DNA of 64,000 bases from CBDHEY01 sp965262305 (GCA_965262305.1 CBDHEY010000004.1:1302001-1366000); one strand, 5' to 3'. Shown: positions 53,932-63,852, counted from the first letter of the stretch. Notes: generated by a model not told the origin, from the sequence alone. Program-made: numbers and translations.

Positions 53932-55932
53932 ATGCAATCGCGCAAAGATCTCGCCAACGCCATACGAGCTTTGAGTATGGACGCCGTTCAGAAAGCAAAA
54001 AGTGGCCACCCCGGTGCGCCAATGGGTATGGCTGATATAGCCGAAGTATTGTGGAATGACTTTCTAAGCCATAATCCCCAAAACCCAGAATGGCCAAACC
54101 GTGACCGTTTTGTACTTTCTAATGGGCATGGATCTATGCTTATTTATTCTCTTTTACATCTTTCTGGCTATGAATTGCCTATGGAAGAGTTATCTCAATT
54201 CCGTCAATTGCATTCCAAAACACCGGGTCATCCAGAGTATGGTTATGCGCCAGGTATAGAAACAACTACAGGTCCACTTGGTGCTGGTATTAGCAATGCC
54301 GTAGGTATGGCCATTGCTGAAAAAACGTTAGCGGCGCAATTTAACCGTGAAGGTCATGATATTGTTGATCACTACACCTATTGCTTTTTGGGCGATGGTT
54401 GTTTGATGGAAGGTATCTCTCACGAAGTTGGTTCACTCGCGGGTACTTTGAAGTTGGGTAAGCTTATTGCTTTTTACGATGATAATGGCATTTCTATCGA
54501 TGGTGATGTGGAGGGTTGGTTTACTGAAGATATTCCTGCTCGTTTTAACGCTTATGGGTGGCATGTTGTTCCAGCTGTAGATGGCCATGATCCAGAAGCA
54601 ATTAAAAAAGCGATCGACGAAGCCCAAGCCGTGACGGACAAGCCTACAATGATTTGTTGCAAAACAATCATTGGTTTTGGTTCACCGAATAAGCAGGGTA
54701 CTCACGGTTGCCATGGAGCACCACTTGGAGAGGATGAAATTACAGCGGCCCGCGAATTTTTAAATTGGAGTTACGCTCCTTTCGAAATTCCTGAGAGTAT
54801 TTACGCTGGTTGGGACGCTAAAGAAGCTGGTGCAATGAAAGAGTCTGCTTGGGGCGAAAAGTTCGCAGCATACAAAGCGGCTTATCCCGATTTGGCTGAT
54901 GAGTTTGAGCGTCGAGTAATCAAACAAGAATTACCTGTCAGTTTCGAAGAGACGGCTCAGAGTTATATTGCTAAGTGCCAAGAAGAAGGCGAAAAAATTG
55001 CTTCACGTAAAGCTTCTCAAAATGCTATCGGTGCATTTGGAGAGATTATGCCAGAGTTACTTGGTGGTTCAGCCGATTTAGCTGGTTCTAATTTGACGTT
55101 ATGGTCTGGTTCAAAAGGGATCCAAGACGACGCAGCTGGTAATTACATTTACTATGGTGTTCGTGAATTTGGTATGGCGGGTATCATGAACGGCATCGCG
55201 CTTCATGGCGGTTTTGTAAATTATGGTGCAACTTTCTTGATGTTTATGCAGTACGCTCAAAACGCTGTGCGTATGGCTGCATTGATGAAGATTCAAAGTA
55301 TATTTGTTTTCACTCATGATTCAATCGGTCAAGGGGAAGATGGTCCAACTCACCAACCTATAGAACATTTGGGTACCTTGCGCTTAACGCCTAATATGTC
55401 CACTTGGCGTCCGTGTGATGCGACTGAAACTGCAGTAGCTTGGAAATCCGCAATAGTGCGACGCGATGGGCCAACAACACTTGTATTTAGCCGTCAGGGT
55501 CTTCCAGCACAGTCTCGCGGAGCTGAGCAAGTGAACGATATCGCAAAAGGGGGTTATACTCTTGTCGATTGTGATGGCACCCCTGATTTGATCCTCATTG
55601 CAACAGGTTCTGAAGTGAGTGTCGCTGTAGATTCAGCAGCTTCACTTAATGAACAAGGTAAGAAAGTACGTGTAGTATCTATGCCAAGTACAGATACTTT
55701 TGATGCGCAAGATGCGGCATATAAGCAATCCGTTCTTCCTGCTGAGGTTTCTGCTCGTATAGCAATCGAAGCTGCTGCTGCTGATTATTGGTACAAGTAT
55801 GTTGGTTTTGATGGGCGTGTTGTTGGAATGACTACATTTGGTGAGTCTGCGCCAGGCGGAAAGCTTATGGAGCACTTTGGGTTTACTGTCGAGAATGTAG
55901 TAAATACCGCTAATGAGCTGCTAGAAGATTGA
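53932..55932 (+). CDS. tkt: Transketolase
   Basis: 666 residues from ATG 53932, with AGGAG at 53917-53921; the upstream in-frame start at 53905 gives residues unlike the family. Thiamine-diphosphate enzyme of the pentose phosphate pathway. Signatures: IRALSMDAVQKAKSGHPGAPMG near the N terminus, the ThDP motif GDGCLMEGISHE, and THDSIGQGEDGPTHQPIEHL in the pyrimidine domain. Divergent from the SAM-cycle cluster. In Pseudomonas tkt is followed by epd and pgk; here epd is absent and about 4.6 kb of other genes intervene. Confidence 0.97.
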   Translation: MQSRKDLANAIRALSMDAVQKAKSGHPGAPMGMADIAEVLWNDFLSHNPQNPEWPNRDRFVLSNGHGSMLIYSLLHLSGYELPMEELSQFRQLHSKTPGHPEYGYAPGIETTTGPLGAGISNAVGMAIAEKTLAAQFNREGHDIVDHYTYCFLGDGCLMEGISHEVGSLAGTLKLGKLIAFYDDNGISIDGDVEGWFTEDIPARFNAYGWHVVPAVDGHDPEAIKKAIDEAQAVTDKPTMICCKTIIGFGSPNKQGTHGCHGAPLGEDEITAAREFLNWSYAPFEIPESIYAGWDAKEAGAMKESAWGEKFAAYKAAYPDLADEFERRVIKQELPVSFEETAQSYIAKCQEEGEKIASRKASQNAIGAFGEIMPELLGGSADLAGSNLTLWSGSKGIQDDAAGNYIYYGVREFGMAGIMNGIALHGGFVNYGATFLMFMQYAQNAVRMAALMKIQSIFVFTHDSIGQGEDGPTHQPIEHLGTLRLTPNMSTWRPCDATETAVAWKSAIVRRDGPTTLVFSRQGLPAQSRGAEQVNDIAKGGYTLVDCDGTPDLILIATGSEVSVAVDSAASLNEQGKKVRVVSMPSTDTFDAQDAAYKQSVLPAEVSARIAIEAAAADYWYKYVGFDGRVVGMTTFGESAPGGKLMEHFGFTVENVVNTANELLED

Positions 55933-55960
55933 TTCTATTCTTTATTTTTTATCAATTTTA

Positions 55961-55987
55961 AAAAGGTCAGTTTTACTGACCTTTTTT
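55961..55987 (+). terminator. Rho-independent terminator after tkt
   Basis: 10-bp stem AAAAGGTCAG / CTGACCTTTT (55961-55970 and 55976-55985), 5-nt loop, and a run of six T residues ending at 55987. About 30 bp past the tkt stop. Confidence 0.9.
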
Positions 55988-56161
55988 ATTATCAGAAACA
56001 TAGATCGATTGCTTGTGCTAAGTTTGAGGTTTAGTTCTAACATTATTAAATGATCATTAAAACTCTTTGACCTTTTCGACAGTTAAGTCATTTTAAGCAA
56101 TTTTATTTTCTCAAAGATATCATTTTCATTATCGACTCTTTTACTTTTTTAGCGACTTTTT

Positions 56162-56634
56162 ACGCAGAATTTCTTAATTGTATTTTTGTTATTTTTCATT
56201 ACTTCTTTTACGTTTGCCGAAGTGAAACCCTATATTTTTTTAGATATAGGGCTTGTAAATACTGATCAAGAAAACGAGGATGCTTTTGATTTCGGAGTGG
56301 GTATTGAGTTCACTCAATATTTTGAAATTGAAGCAGCGTATAACGATTGTGGGGCTATAGATTTAATTGGTGGTGTTAGCATTTCTTCTTTATCTATCGA
56401 GGGTCACCTAGGAGTATATGTTTTTGATGATAATATTCACTTATATGCCATATTAGGTTCTGAGCGACTTGAGGCCGAAGGAGAGATTTTTTTGGTGGTG
56501 AGGTTGATGAATTGGGCACAGAACAACTTTGGGGTATGGGAATCAGTGAGTCTTTAAAGGTCAGAGGGCGAGCGGCATCAAGAGATTCTCGAGAGTTAAA
56601 CACATTTAATGTAAGTGTTGAATATCAATTTTAA
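56162..56634 (+). pseudogene. Small outer-membrane barrel protein, frameshifted and without a start codon
   Basis: Translated across two frames, it reads as a signal peptide (ending TSFTFA), strands such as VKPYIFLDIGLV and IHLYAILGSERLEAEGE, and a C terminus ending in Phe (FNVSVEYQF), the signature of outer-membrane barrels. The frame breaks in a run of seven T (56487-56493): an eighth T, or a -1 slip on T-TTT-TTG, restores GGEVDELGTEQLWGMG. Upstream, the codon where the signal peptide should start is ACG (56162), with no ATG or ribosome site before the in-frame stop at 56150. A TTG at 56186 would leave too short a signal. Two defects suggest a decaying gene. Confidence 0.7.
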
Positions 56635-56724
56635 GTAAAACTTGCTAGGGACGGGAGTTTACTGGAATTGATAGTCGACAATAAATCGTGAAGCTTTTGC
56701 AAATTAACTATTCGAAAGTCTTAG

Positions 56725-58599
56725 TTAGTAGTAGTGGTTGAGCTGAATTCTAGATTCGAGAGTTTGATTGCTCTGATTACTGTCTTCTAACTTAAGCCCA
56801 ATATTAAGGCTCAGGTTTTTGTGAACGTGATAACTTGACGAAACTTCAAATAGTCGTCTGGTTAAGCCTGATTCTATAAGGTATATAGTACGGGCTTTAA
56901 CTTCACTACTTACCTTTTTATTTTGGTGTACCAAAGAAATATCTAGTCTTGGTCCGGCCTGGATATAAGCCTGGTAATTTGAATCTAGTTCTGCTTGAGC
57001 ACCTACTAAGATAGCAGAGAATAGCCCCCCTGATTTTATGGTTTTGCCGAAACCATAGTTAACATGTTTTATTAGCTTTCTCTCATCTTGAATAATTTTT
57101 CGATCTATTCCTGTACTGACTTGCCAGGAATAGCGCGAGAGGAATTTGTTGGTTGGTGAGAGTGAACGAATGTTCAGAATGTCAAAGCTTTCCAAATTAA
57201 AGGAATCTTCCGAGAAGTCGAAACGACCATGCAAAAAGTTAATTTGAGCATTTTTATCAAAACCATCAACTGGATCGTCCATTCCATGATAAGCTATTTT
57301 AAGATCTAATAAACCTGTATGAGTTTGCGTTGATGAGGCGTTTCTTAAAGATGTTCCTATCGAAATTCTGCGGCTAAAGTGACCATCTTCTGGAGGTGTT
57401 GGGGCCTGAATGATAACGTCCGTTAGCGATTTCCCTAACTTACTTCTTTTACTTAAAAGTGATAAAGATTTTTTTTTATCTTTTCTTGTTTTTTTATCTA
57501 ACCGGATAAGTTTATAAGCGGATTCAAGAATTAGCTGCTGTCGTTCTATCGGTAATTTTTGGAATTTTTCATCCAATTTTTTTTTCGAGTTTGATTTGTA
57601 ATCAATTACAATCTTCTTCTCCTTTTCATTTAGACTATTGGCGTAAGCCATAAACGTTTTCGCGTCCGATGCGCGAAAATTTTTTGCCTCAATCCAATTT
57701 TTTTGATCTAAAACTCGTATAGTGTCTACAGGGATTGCAATGTGTTTAAATGGGTCTGTAAGGTTTAGGGTTGGTCTCATGACATCGAGTAATGAAAGGA
57801 GTTGGTATGCACAGTTTTCAGTAATAAAAAAGTAATCAAATCGAATTTGATCTAGTTCCCATAAGTGTGCAACTAACCATTCTAATTCTTCTTCGGTCGA
57901 GTTTAATTTATACTCCCATACATCTCGATTTTCGATTCGGTTATATTCTTTAACCTTTTCATGATAGTTCACCATTGAGAAGTATCCCGAGTAACCGCCA
58001 AATAATCCTTTGTATGCATATGCAAATCCATTAGGTTTTCCGTTTACTTTTGCTGCGTAGGTAACTGCTCGTGAGAGAAGTTTGGATTTTTTATTTGTTT
58101 TTTTAGGGTCTAGTCTGAGTAATGTATGGCCAAACATTGAAGATGGGCTATTTATATATGATGAAGGAAATATCAGCCATAATTCCGACGGGTCTATTGA
58201 TTTTTTCCATTCGACATAATCATTGCAGTCAAAGTCAAATTTAATAGAATGTTTAGAAAATAGATGTTGTTGTAAAAATTTTAATCGGGCAGGAAATCTG
58301 CACTGGCGAGAGGTTTCAGACTTTTGAGACAAAAAGAGTTTTATAGTTGCGATTAATTCACTTTTCGGGTTTTTTTTTCCATTCTTTGCTAAAAAAAAGT
58401 TATGGTCATCGACTAGGCTTTCAATGCCTCCAAACAACCCTTTCTCGTAGTGAATAAGTTTTTTCCAGCGCGGTTTATGGTGTAGATTTAAACTAATGCT
58501 TTCTCTTATTAATTTTTTACTTAAATCTGGGTTTTCGCTAAGAGAGAGACATTGGTGAGACGTGATTAGAAATAAAAGAGTGATTATTTTTTTTTTCAC
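56725..58599 (-). CDS. DUF4105 (Lnb N-terminal periplasmic domain) protein
   Basis: 624 residues from a GTG start at 58599 (no good ribosome site visible). Signal peptide (1 to about 20). The DUF4105 core (about 125-300) contains ELWLIFPSSYINSPSSMFGHTLLRLDP, YAYKGLFGGYSGYFSM and FFITENCAYQLLSLLD; a Cys/His-dependent active site is likely, as in the related Lnb lipoprotein N-acyltransferase region. The C-terminal third (after about 430) looks like an outer-membrane barrel ending IQLNHYY. Paired with the DUF3015 gene upstream, a known partner. A terminator stands between them, so they may be transcribed separately. Confidence 0.82.
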   Translation of the reverse strand: MKKKIITLLFLITSHQCLSLSENPDLSKKLIRESISLNLHHKPRWKKLIHYEKGLFGGIESLVDDHNFFLAKNGKKNPKSELIATIKLFLSQKSETSRQCRFPARLKFLQQHLFSKHSIKFDFDCNDYVEWKKSIDPSELWLIFPSSYINSPSSMFGHTLLRLDPKKTNKKSKLLSRAVTYAAKVNGKPNGFAYAYKGLFGGYSGYFSMVNYHEKVKEYNRIENRDVWEYKLNSTEEELEWLVAHLWELDQIRFDYFFITENCAYQLLSLLDVMRPTLNLTDPFKHIAIPVDTIRVLDQKNWIEAKNFRASDAKTFMAYANSLNEKEKKIVIDYKSNSKKKLDEKFQKLPIERQQLILESAYKLIRLDKKTRKDKKKSLSLLSKRSKLGKSLTDVIIQAPTPPEDGHFSRRISIGTSLRNASSTQTHTGLLDLKIAYHGMDDPVDGFDKNAQINFLHGRFDFSEDSFNLESFDILNIRSLSPTNKFLSRYSWQVSTGIDRKIIQDERKLIKHVNYGFGKTIKSGGLFSAILVGAQAELDSNYQAYIQAGPRLDISLVHQNKKVSSEVKARTIYLIESGLTRRLFEVSSSYHVHKNLSLNIGLKLEDSNQSNQTLESRIQLNHYY

Positions 58600-58620
58600 A
58601 AGCTTGTATTGCCCAAAATA

Positions 58621-58651
58621 ATAAAAAGGCCTATACGATAAATATAGGCCT
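58621..58651 (-). terminator. Rho-independent terminator after the DUF3015 gene
   Basis: 9-bp stem AGGCCTATA / TATAGGCCT (58627-58635 and 58643-58651) with a 7-nt loop; on the minus strand it is followed by TTTTTAT. It lies between the DUF3015 stop (58679) and the DUF4105 start (58599). Partial read-through would still allow DUF4105 expression. Confidence 0.85.
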
Positions 58652-58678
58652 ATTAAAAATAACTTTAGAGTTATTTGA

Positions 58679-59122
58679 TTAGCTTGCTTGCTCTAAAGTT
58701 TTAGTAATATTGAAAATCACTTCTTCAGCAGTAACTGATTCAGAAGTGTAAATATTTGAGAAATTTTGCTGAAGTGTTGAAGCAAAGTCTTCTCTGTTCT
58801 CGATATTTAGTAGCTCTGCAAGAGTAGTTAAAGACTCTCCTTCGCCAGTAGAAATATTTTCAGCAACTTCTTCCATATTCTCATTGATGAAAAGAGCAGC
58901 AGCTGTCACAGGTTCTGTAGTATCGCATCCAAGCGTACCGCTAGTCATGCCAAAGGTTTGGTTGCCTGATGTGCCGTTAGTGGTTACAGCCAAAAGATGG
59001 GCAAATAGACCTTCTTCACCGTCAAAAACCTGAGATCCTAAGCCACACCCCGGATTTGCTTGAGAAATAACAGGAGCTATCACTAGTGATGACGCGATAA
59101 AAAACTTTTTAAAATTTTTCAT
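58679..59122 (-). CDS. DUF3015 periplasmic protein
   Basis: 147 residues. Signal peptide (1-22, cleavage after SQA) with AAGGA ribosome site. The mature start NPGCGLGSQVFDG and the later TTNGTSGNQTFGMTSGTLGCD are the DUF3015 signature, with two Cys that may pair. The C-terminal half is acidic and helical. Often found beside DUF4105 in Gammaproteobacteria. Function unknown. Confidence 0.88.
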   Translation of the reverse strand: MKNFKKFFIASSLVIAPVISQANPGCGLGSQVFDGEEGLFAHLLAVTTNGTSGNQTFGMTSGTLGCDTTEPVTAAALFINENMEEVAENISTGEGESLTTLAELLNIENREDFASTLQQNFSNIYTSESVTAEEVIFNITKTLEQAS

Positions 59123-59278
59123 TTTTTTTCCTTAATGAGTTAGTTAGTTTTCGCTAGTAACTGTAGTTCTTTATTTTTTTTATGTCTAGTGGTTTCGTTG
59201 AGTCTTGCGATACTTTGGTGCTTTTAGTACAGAGGTATGATCAATTACATATTGATTATGTTAATTAAAAATTGAATG

Positions 59279-60367
59279 CTAATTGCTATTTAGAATTTTT
59301 TCCGCTTCGTTGGCTATATTCTGACCTACTCCAATGTTTTTAGACGAGCCTTGTACCGCGGCTAAAGCACCTTCTTCAATAGCGCCGAGCCGTTCTACTA
59401 TTTCGGTGATGCCTTCGAGTTGTTCTCCTGTTTTGATTTTAATATTAAACACACTTTGCTCAACATCTTTTATCAAGTCCTTTAAGCTGAGCGCCAGCTT
59501 ATCTAGACCATCTTTACTGTCGTTTGTCGTATTCATCACACTTCGAATGGTTTGATCAAATTCCATTGCATCTTTGCGGATTTTTTCTTCCATTATTGTG
59601 ATTTCGTCGATCTGTTGATTGATCTGTTCCGCGTTTTCTCCTGCACTTTTTGCAAGGTTTTTAACTTCTGTTGCAACGACCGCGAAACCTCTTCCAGCGT
59701 CGCCTGCACGAGCGGCTTCAATTGCGGCATTTAACGCGAGTAAATTTGTATTAGAGGAAATATTTGAAATAGTGCTTGCGATATCATTAATTTTTTTAAA
59801 TTCATTGTTAAAGTTTTCAGTTCTGTTTACGAGTTCTGACGACCACTTTTCTGCCAGAAGGATAGTATTTATTAGACTTTGAAGGTGTTCATGTACCCGT
59901 TCATAAGTTGTGCCCAGCTTTATTGAGCATTTAGCGCTCATTTCTGCGGAGATTTCTATGTCTTTCGCTTCATCGGCAACCAGGTTTGCGAGGTTTTTTG
60001 ATTCGGTTGCCATCTCTGCTCGCGCCTTAGATGCATTGTTTACTTTTTGTGCAGTCTGTGAAACTGATTCACCTAATGAGTAGAGATTGCTTGCGTGATC
60101 TTTAATAACACCTGTGTTTTTTTTAACTGCATTTGGTTCGTCACTTAAAGTTCGTTCAACTTCGGTTGATTTGATAAATGCTTGATATTTGCCAAATTGA
60201 TAGACTGAAAAAGGAACAACATAGGTGAGCAAACAAGGGAACCAATAAAAATTTGCATTTCCAAACAAGCCATTCCATTGATTTATAAGAGTAAGAATGG
60301 AACCTACTGTTGCGGCTGTGATTAAGCCGCCTTTGATATCTAGACTAAAGTGTTTATTTTTACTCAT
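59279..60367 (-). CDS. Methyl-accepting chemotaxis protein without periplasmic sensor
   Basis: 362 residues. Two close transmembrane segments (about 14-30 and 40-58) with only a short loop between, so no periplasmic ligand domain. Then a coiled coil and the signalling hairpin NTNLLALNAAIEAARAGDAGRGFAVVATEV (206-235), which contacts CheA and CheW. Lacks a clear HAMP domain. Probably senses membrane state, energy or a cytoplasmic cue (inference). Monocistronic. Confidence 0.88.
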   Translation of the reverse strand: MSKNKHFSLDIKGGLITAATVGSILTLINQWNGLFGNANFYWFPCLLTYVVPFSVYQFGKYQAFIKSTEVERTLSDEPNAVKKNTGVIKDHASNLYSLGESVSQTAQKVNNASKARAEMATESKNLANLVADEAKDIEISAEMSAKCSIKLGTTYERVHEHLQSLINTILLAEKWSSELVNRTENFNNEFKKINDIASTISNISSNTNLLALNAAIEAARAGDAGRGFAVVATEVKNLAKSAGENAEQINQQIDEITIMEEKIRKDAMEFDQTIRSVMNTTNDSKDGLDKLALSLKDLIKDVEQSVFNIKIKTGEQLEGITEIVERLGAIEEGALAAVQGSSKNIGVGQNIANEAEKILNSN

Positions 60368-60567
60368 AGGCTCTATGCCAGTCGTTAAATCGATTATTTT
60401 ATCGTGAGATACTTAATCAAAATATAGTTTAAATTACTGCTCTAGAATTCAGCAATCTCATTTTAATGTAGGTTCGTCGAGCAAATGTTTTGTAATTTGG
60501 GTAAAATAACGCAAATTCTTCTTAACTTTCTTAAATCTTCGCGATTTCTAATTAACGGAGCGACTCT

Positions 60568-61743
60568 ATGTCAGTCAAACTAATGGCAGATCTTGATCTT
60601 GCTGGTAAAACTCTACTCATTCGACAAGATTTAAACGTGCCGATTCAGGACGGTGTGATTACCTCTGATGTACGTATCACAGCATCACTTCCTACTATCA
60701 AGATGGCACTAGATGCTGGCGCTAAGGTTATCGTAATGTCTCATCTAGGCCGTCCAACTGAAGGCGAGTTTGAGGAGGTATATTCTCTGAAGCTGGTAGC
60801 AGCGCGAATGAGTCAACTCCTTGAAAAAAATGTTGATGTTGTAGATTCTTGGAGAGATGGTCTTGCACTTGAAGATAATCAGGTTGTGTTGCTTGAAAAT
60901 GTTCGATTTAACGTAGGTGAAAAAAGCGATGACGAAAGTTTAGCTAAAGCCTATGCTTCATTGTGCGATGTATTTGTTATGGACGCTTTTGGTACAGCGC
61001 ATAGGGCACAAGCCTCAACACACGGTGTTGCTAAATTTGCACCAGTTGCTTGTGCGGGTCCTTTGCTTGCAAACGAGCTTGATGCACTGGAAAAAGCGTT
61101 GGCAAATCCAGAAAGGCCTATGGTTGCCGTGGTGGGAGGATCTAAAGTTTCTTCAAAATTAACTGTTTTAGAAGCATTTTCAAAAATTGTTGATACATTG
61201 GTTGTTGGTGGTGGTATTTCAAATACGTTTGTTGCTTCGGCTGGAAATGAAGTAGGTAATTCTCTTTATGAAAAAGATTTGATTCCAGAAGCGCAGCGAT
61301 TAAGAGAGTCTACTGAAGTGCAATTTGCCGAAGACGTTAGAGTGACGAAAGAGGGCTTTGATGACTGGAACCATAATTCTGCTACTGAAATAAAAGCAAC
61401 AAACGAAATCAGTTCTGATGAAGAAATAATTGATTACGGACCTAAAACTGCAGCTAAAGTAGCGGAAATTTTAAAAGGGGCGAAAACCATTATATGGAAT
61501 GGACCTTGTGGTGTTTTTGAGTTTGACGCGTTTGCCAAAGGGACTGAAGAAGTGGCCAAAGCTATCGCAGAGAGTGACGCGTTTTCGATAGCTGGTGGAG
61601 GTGATACATTGGCGGCGATTGATAAATTTAACTTAGCCGATGGAATTTCATATATCTCTACAGGTGGCGGCGCTTTTCTTGAATATGTAGAGGGAAAAGA
61701 ACTGCCTGCTGTTGCTATTTTGAAAACGCGTGCAAGCGATTAG
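60568..61743 (+). CDS. pgk: Phosphoglycerate kinase
   Basis: 391 residues, usual bacterial length. Glycolytic ATP-forming enzyme. Signatures: LIRQDLNVPIQDG near residue 18, the SHLGRPT substrate loop, AVVGGSKVSSKL, and the nucleotide-binding GGGDTLAAI near the C terminus. Ribosome site ACGGAG precedes the ATG. A terminator follows 27 bp after the stop. Confidence 0.97.
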   Translation: MSVKLMADLDLAGKTLLIRQDLNVPIQDGVITSDVRITASLPTIKMALDAGAKVIVMSHLGRPTEGEFEEVYSLKLVAARMSQLLEKNVDVVDSWRDGLALEDNQVVLLENVRFNVGEKSDDESLAKAYASLCDVFVMDAFGTAHRAQASTHGVAKFAPVACAGPLLANELDALEKALANPERPMVAVVGGSKVSSKLTVLEAFSKIVDTLVVGGGISNTFVASAGNEVGNSLYEKDLIPEAQRLRESTEVQFAEDVRVTKEGFDDWNHNSATEIKATNEISSDEEIIDYGPKTAAKVAEILKGAKTIIWNGPCGVFEFDAFAKGTEEVAKAIAESDAFSIAGGGDTLAAIDKFNLADGISYISTGGGAFLEYVEGKELPAVAILKTRASD

Positions 61744-61769
61744 TTATTAAGCGAATTTTAAAGTTAATT

Positions 61770-61799
61770 ATAGAGGCCTTAAGTATGGCCTCTATTTTA
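61770..61799 (+). terminator. Rho-independent terminator after pgk
   Basis: 9-bp stem ATAGAGGCC / GGCCTCTAT (61770-61778 and 61787-61795), 8-nt loop, then TTTATT. Lies between the convergent pgk and aminotransferase genes. Confidence 0.85.
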
Positions 61800-61900
61800 T
61801 TGAATACTACCTGCTCTAGCTGAAAACTCTAAATTATTGGATGCAAGAATAAATTCATGTCCTAGGTCAATATTCAAGTGTTTTTAATTTATTGACGATG

Positions 61901-63178
61901 CTAGTTTTGTAAGGCTTTTCTCACCGAAGCGAGTTTTACGCACAGTGTAAAAACTTCCATGGCCTCATTCACTTGTTCAACTGTTGGCACAGTTGGTGCG
62001 ATGCGAATATTTGAGTCGTTGGGATCTTCTCCATACGGAAAAGTTGCACCAGCTGGGGTTAATTTAACGCCGGCTTCCCCTGCGAGTTTCACTACCTCTT
62101 TTGCGACTCCGGGTTGAGTATCGAAAGAAATAAAGTAGCCTCCTTCTGCGGATTCCCAGCGTCCTAAATCATTCTCATTAAAAGCATTTTCTAAATGAGA
62201 AAGAACACTTTCAAATCTTGGTTTAATTATTTCGGCGTGTCTTTGCATGTGTGTCTTGAGGGAGTCTTTCGTTGCGAAAAATTTAGCATGCCGTAATTGA
62301 TTTACCTTATCAGGACCAATCGTTAAGAAACTGAGAGCTTTTTTAATTGCAGCTAAATTCTTTTCACTTGCGCCAATAAACGATATTCCAGCACCGGCAA
62401 AAGTGACTTTAGAGGTGGACGCAAACTGAATTACGCTATCTTCGGTCCCGTATTTTAGGCATTCATCGAAGATGCTGCTAAGTTGAACAGGGCTTTCAGT
62501 TAAGTCATGAATTGCATATGCGTTGTCCCAAAAAATACGAAATTCCGAGTGAGCCGTTTTCCCAAGCTGTGCAATGCGTGATACGATTTCATCACTATAA
62601 ACGACACCTGTAGGGTTAGAATATTTAGGCACGCACCACATCCCTCGAATATTTTCATCTTCCGAGATTAATTTTTCTACTTTATTCATGTCAGGACCCG
62701 AGGCTGTCATGGGAACGGTGACCATTTCAATTCCAAAATGTTCGCAAACTGAGTAATGGCGGTCGTAACCAGGTACGGGGCAGATGAACTTTACAATTGA
62801 ATTTTTATTCCACGCTGAGTCTTTTCCGTTAATACCAAAAATATGCGCCACACTCATAGTTTGATGCATGAGAGTAAGACTACTGTTTCCACCTGCAAAT
62901 ACGTTTTCTGGAGGGATAGTTAAGATGTTAGCCCCTAATTCTCGTGCTTCTGGAATACCTTCTAATCCACCATAATTTCTGACGTCAACACCATCTCTGG
63001 TTTTGTAATCGCCTTTTAGTATCCCGTCTAATGCATCAGAAATAGACAGCTGGTCTGCAGACGGTTTTCCTCTAGTAAGATCAAGTGAAAGCTTTTTCGC
63101 TTTTACATTTCTATATTCTGCGGATAATTCCGATTCCCATTCAGTAAGCTGTTCTTGACTGGCGCTGCGAATGTCCAA
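61901..63178 (-). CDS. PLP-dependent aminotransferase, class Ic aspartate aminotransferase type
   Basis: 425 residues from a TTG start at 63178, supported by GAGGG 8 nt upstream and by the family N terminus (KKLSLDLTRGKPSADQL). Fold type I aminotransferase; the PLP lysine lies in STSKVTFAGAG near residue 255, and the Asn/Asp pair of the cofactor site in PKYSNPTG and IFWDNAY. The RGKPS start and overall length match the unusual aspartate aminotransferases described in Actinobacteria and many Proteobacteria. Substrate range is not decided by sequence. Confidence 0.87.
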   Translation of the reverse strand: MDIRSASQEQLTEWESELSAEYRNVKAKKLSLDLTRGKPSADQLSISDALDGILKGDYKTRDGVDVRNYGGLEGIPEARELGANILTIPPENVFAGGNSSLTLMHQTMSVAHIFGINGKDSAWNKNSIVKFICPVPGYDRHYSVCEHFGIEMVTVPMTASGPDMNKVEKLISEDENIRGMWCVPKYSNPTGVVYSDEIVSRIAQLGKTAHSEFRIFWDNAYAIHDLTESPVQLSSIFDECLKYGTEDSVIQFASTSKVTFAGAGISFIGASEKNLAAIKKALSFLTIGPDKVNQLRHAKFFATKDSLKTHMQRHAEIIKPRFESVLSHLENAFNENDLGRWESAEGGYFISFDTQPGVAKEVVKLAGEAGVKLTPAGATFPYGEDPNDSNIRIAPTVPTVEQVNEAMEVFTLCVKLASVRKALQN

Positions 63179-63303
63179 AGTTTTGCCCTCTTTTTGACCT
63201 TTACGTGTTAAACGCTGAATTATAGCTATTTATAAGGGCTTTGAAATAGCTTTCGAATATTGACGATTTGTAGCCTATGTTAATATGGCTTGTTGGAGGA
63301 TTT

Positions 63304-63852
63304 ATGAGCAAAATTTTTAATTCAAGTGGATACATCCATGCAGGCTTTATCGAATCTAGCTCTGGAGAACAGTTGGACTTTTCTGTTTTGCCACCTTTTC
63401 TAAGAGTTTTACTTTCTACAGATGGTACGGTAACAAAAAGCTTGGAATCATTTTTTTGGGAGCCTGTGAAGGTTGATGCGGTAGAGCAAAAGTTAGTAAC
63501 GTTATCTAGCGAGCTGCCTGCGCTTGATCTAAATCAAGGTGATGCGGTTCTAAGTCGAAAAGTTGAGTTAGTTGGGGACAATTCCAAAAAGATCTACAGT
63601 TATGCCGACTCCTATATTTGTGTTGATAAATTACCCGATTTTATTGCCAGGAGTATAATAGAGGGGGACATTGGAATAGGTGAGTTGTTGCGAGAGCGAG
63701 GTCTAGAAACTTATCGAGAAATAATTGATTTTGGAATTCGTTTTCGAGGACAAGATAAGGAATCCGTTTGGCGTTCGTATTTAATTATGCATGAAAAACA
63801 AGCAATTATAAGTATAACTGAGTACTTTCCTTTATCCATTTACTCTTCGTGA
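63304..63852 (+). CDS. Chorismate-lyase-like (DUF98) protein
   Basis: 182 residues from ATG 63304, with GGAGG at 63295-63299; an upstream start at 63277 precedes the ribosome site. The segment LPPFLRVLLSTDGTVTKSLESFFWEPV and later Arg/Glu-rich strands fit the chorismate pyruvate-lyase-like fold (UbiC/DUF98). It may take part in ubiquinone or aromatic-acid synthesis, but no ubiA is adjacent. Its last 21 bases overlap the end of the convergent msrQ gene. Confidence 0.75.
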   Translation: MSKIFNSSGYIHAGFIESSSGEQLDFSVLPPFLRVLLSTDGTVTKSLESFFWEPVKVDAVEQKLVTLSSELPALDLNQGDAVLSRKVELVGDNSKKIYSYADSYICVDKLPDFIARSIIEGDIGIGELLRERGLETYREIIDFGIRFRGQDKESVWRSYLIMHEKQAIISITEYFPLSIYSS

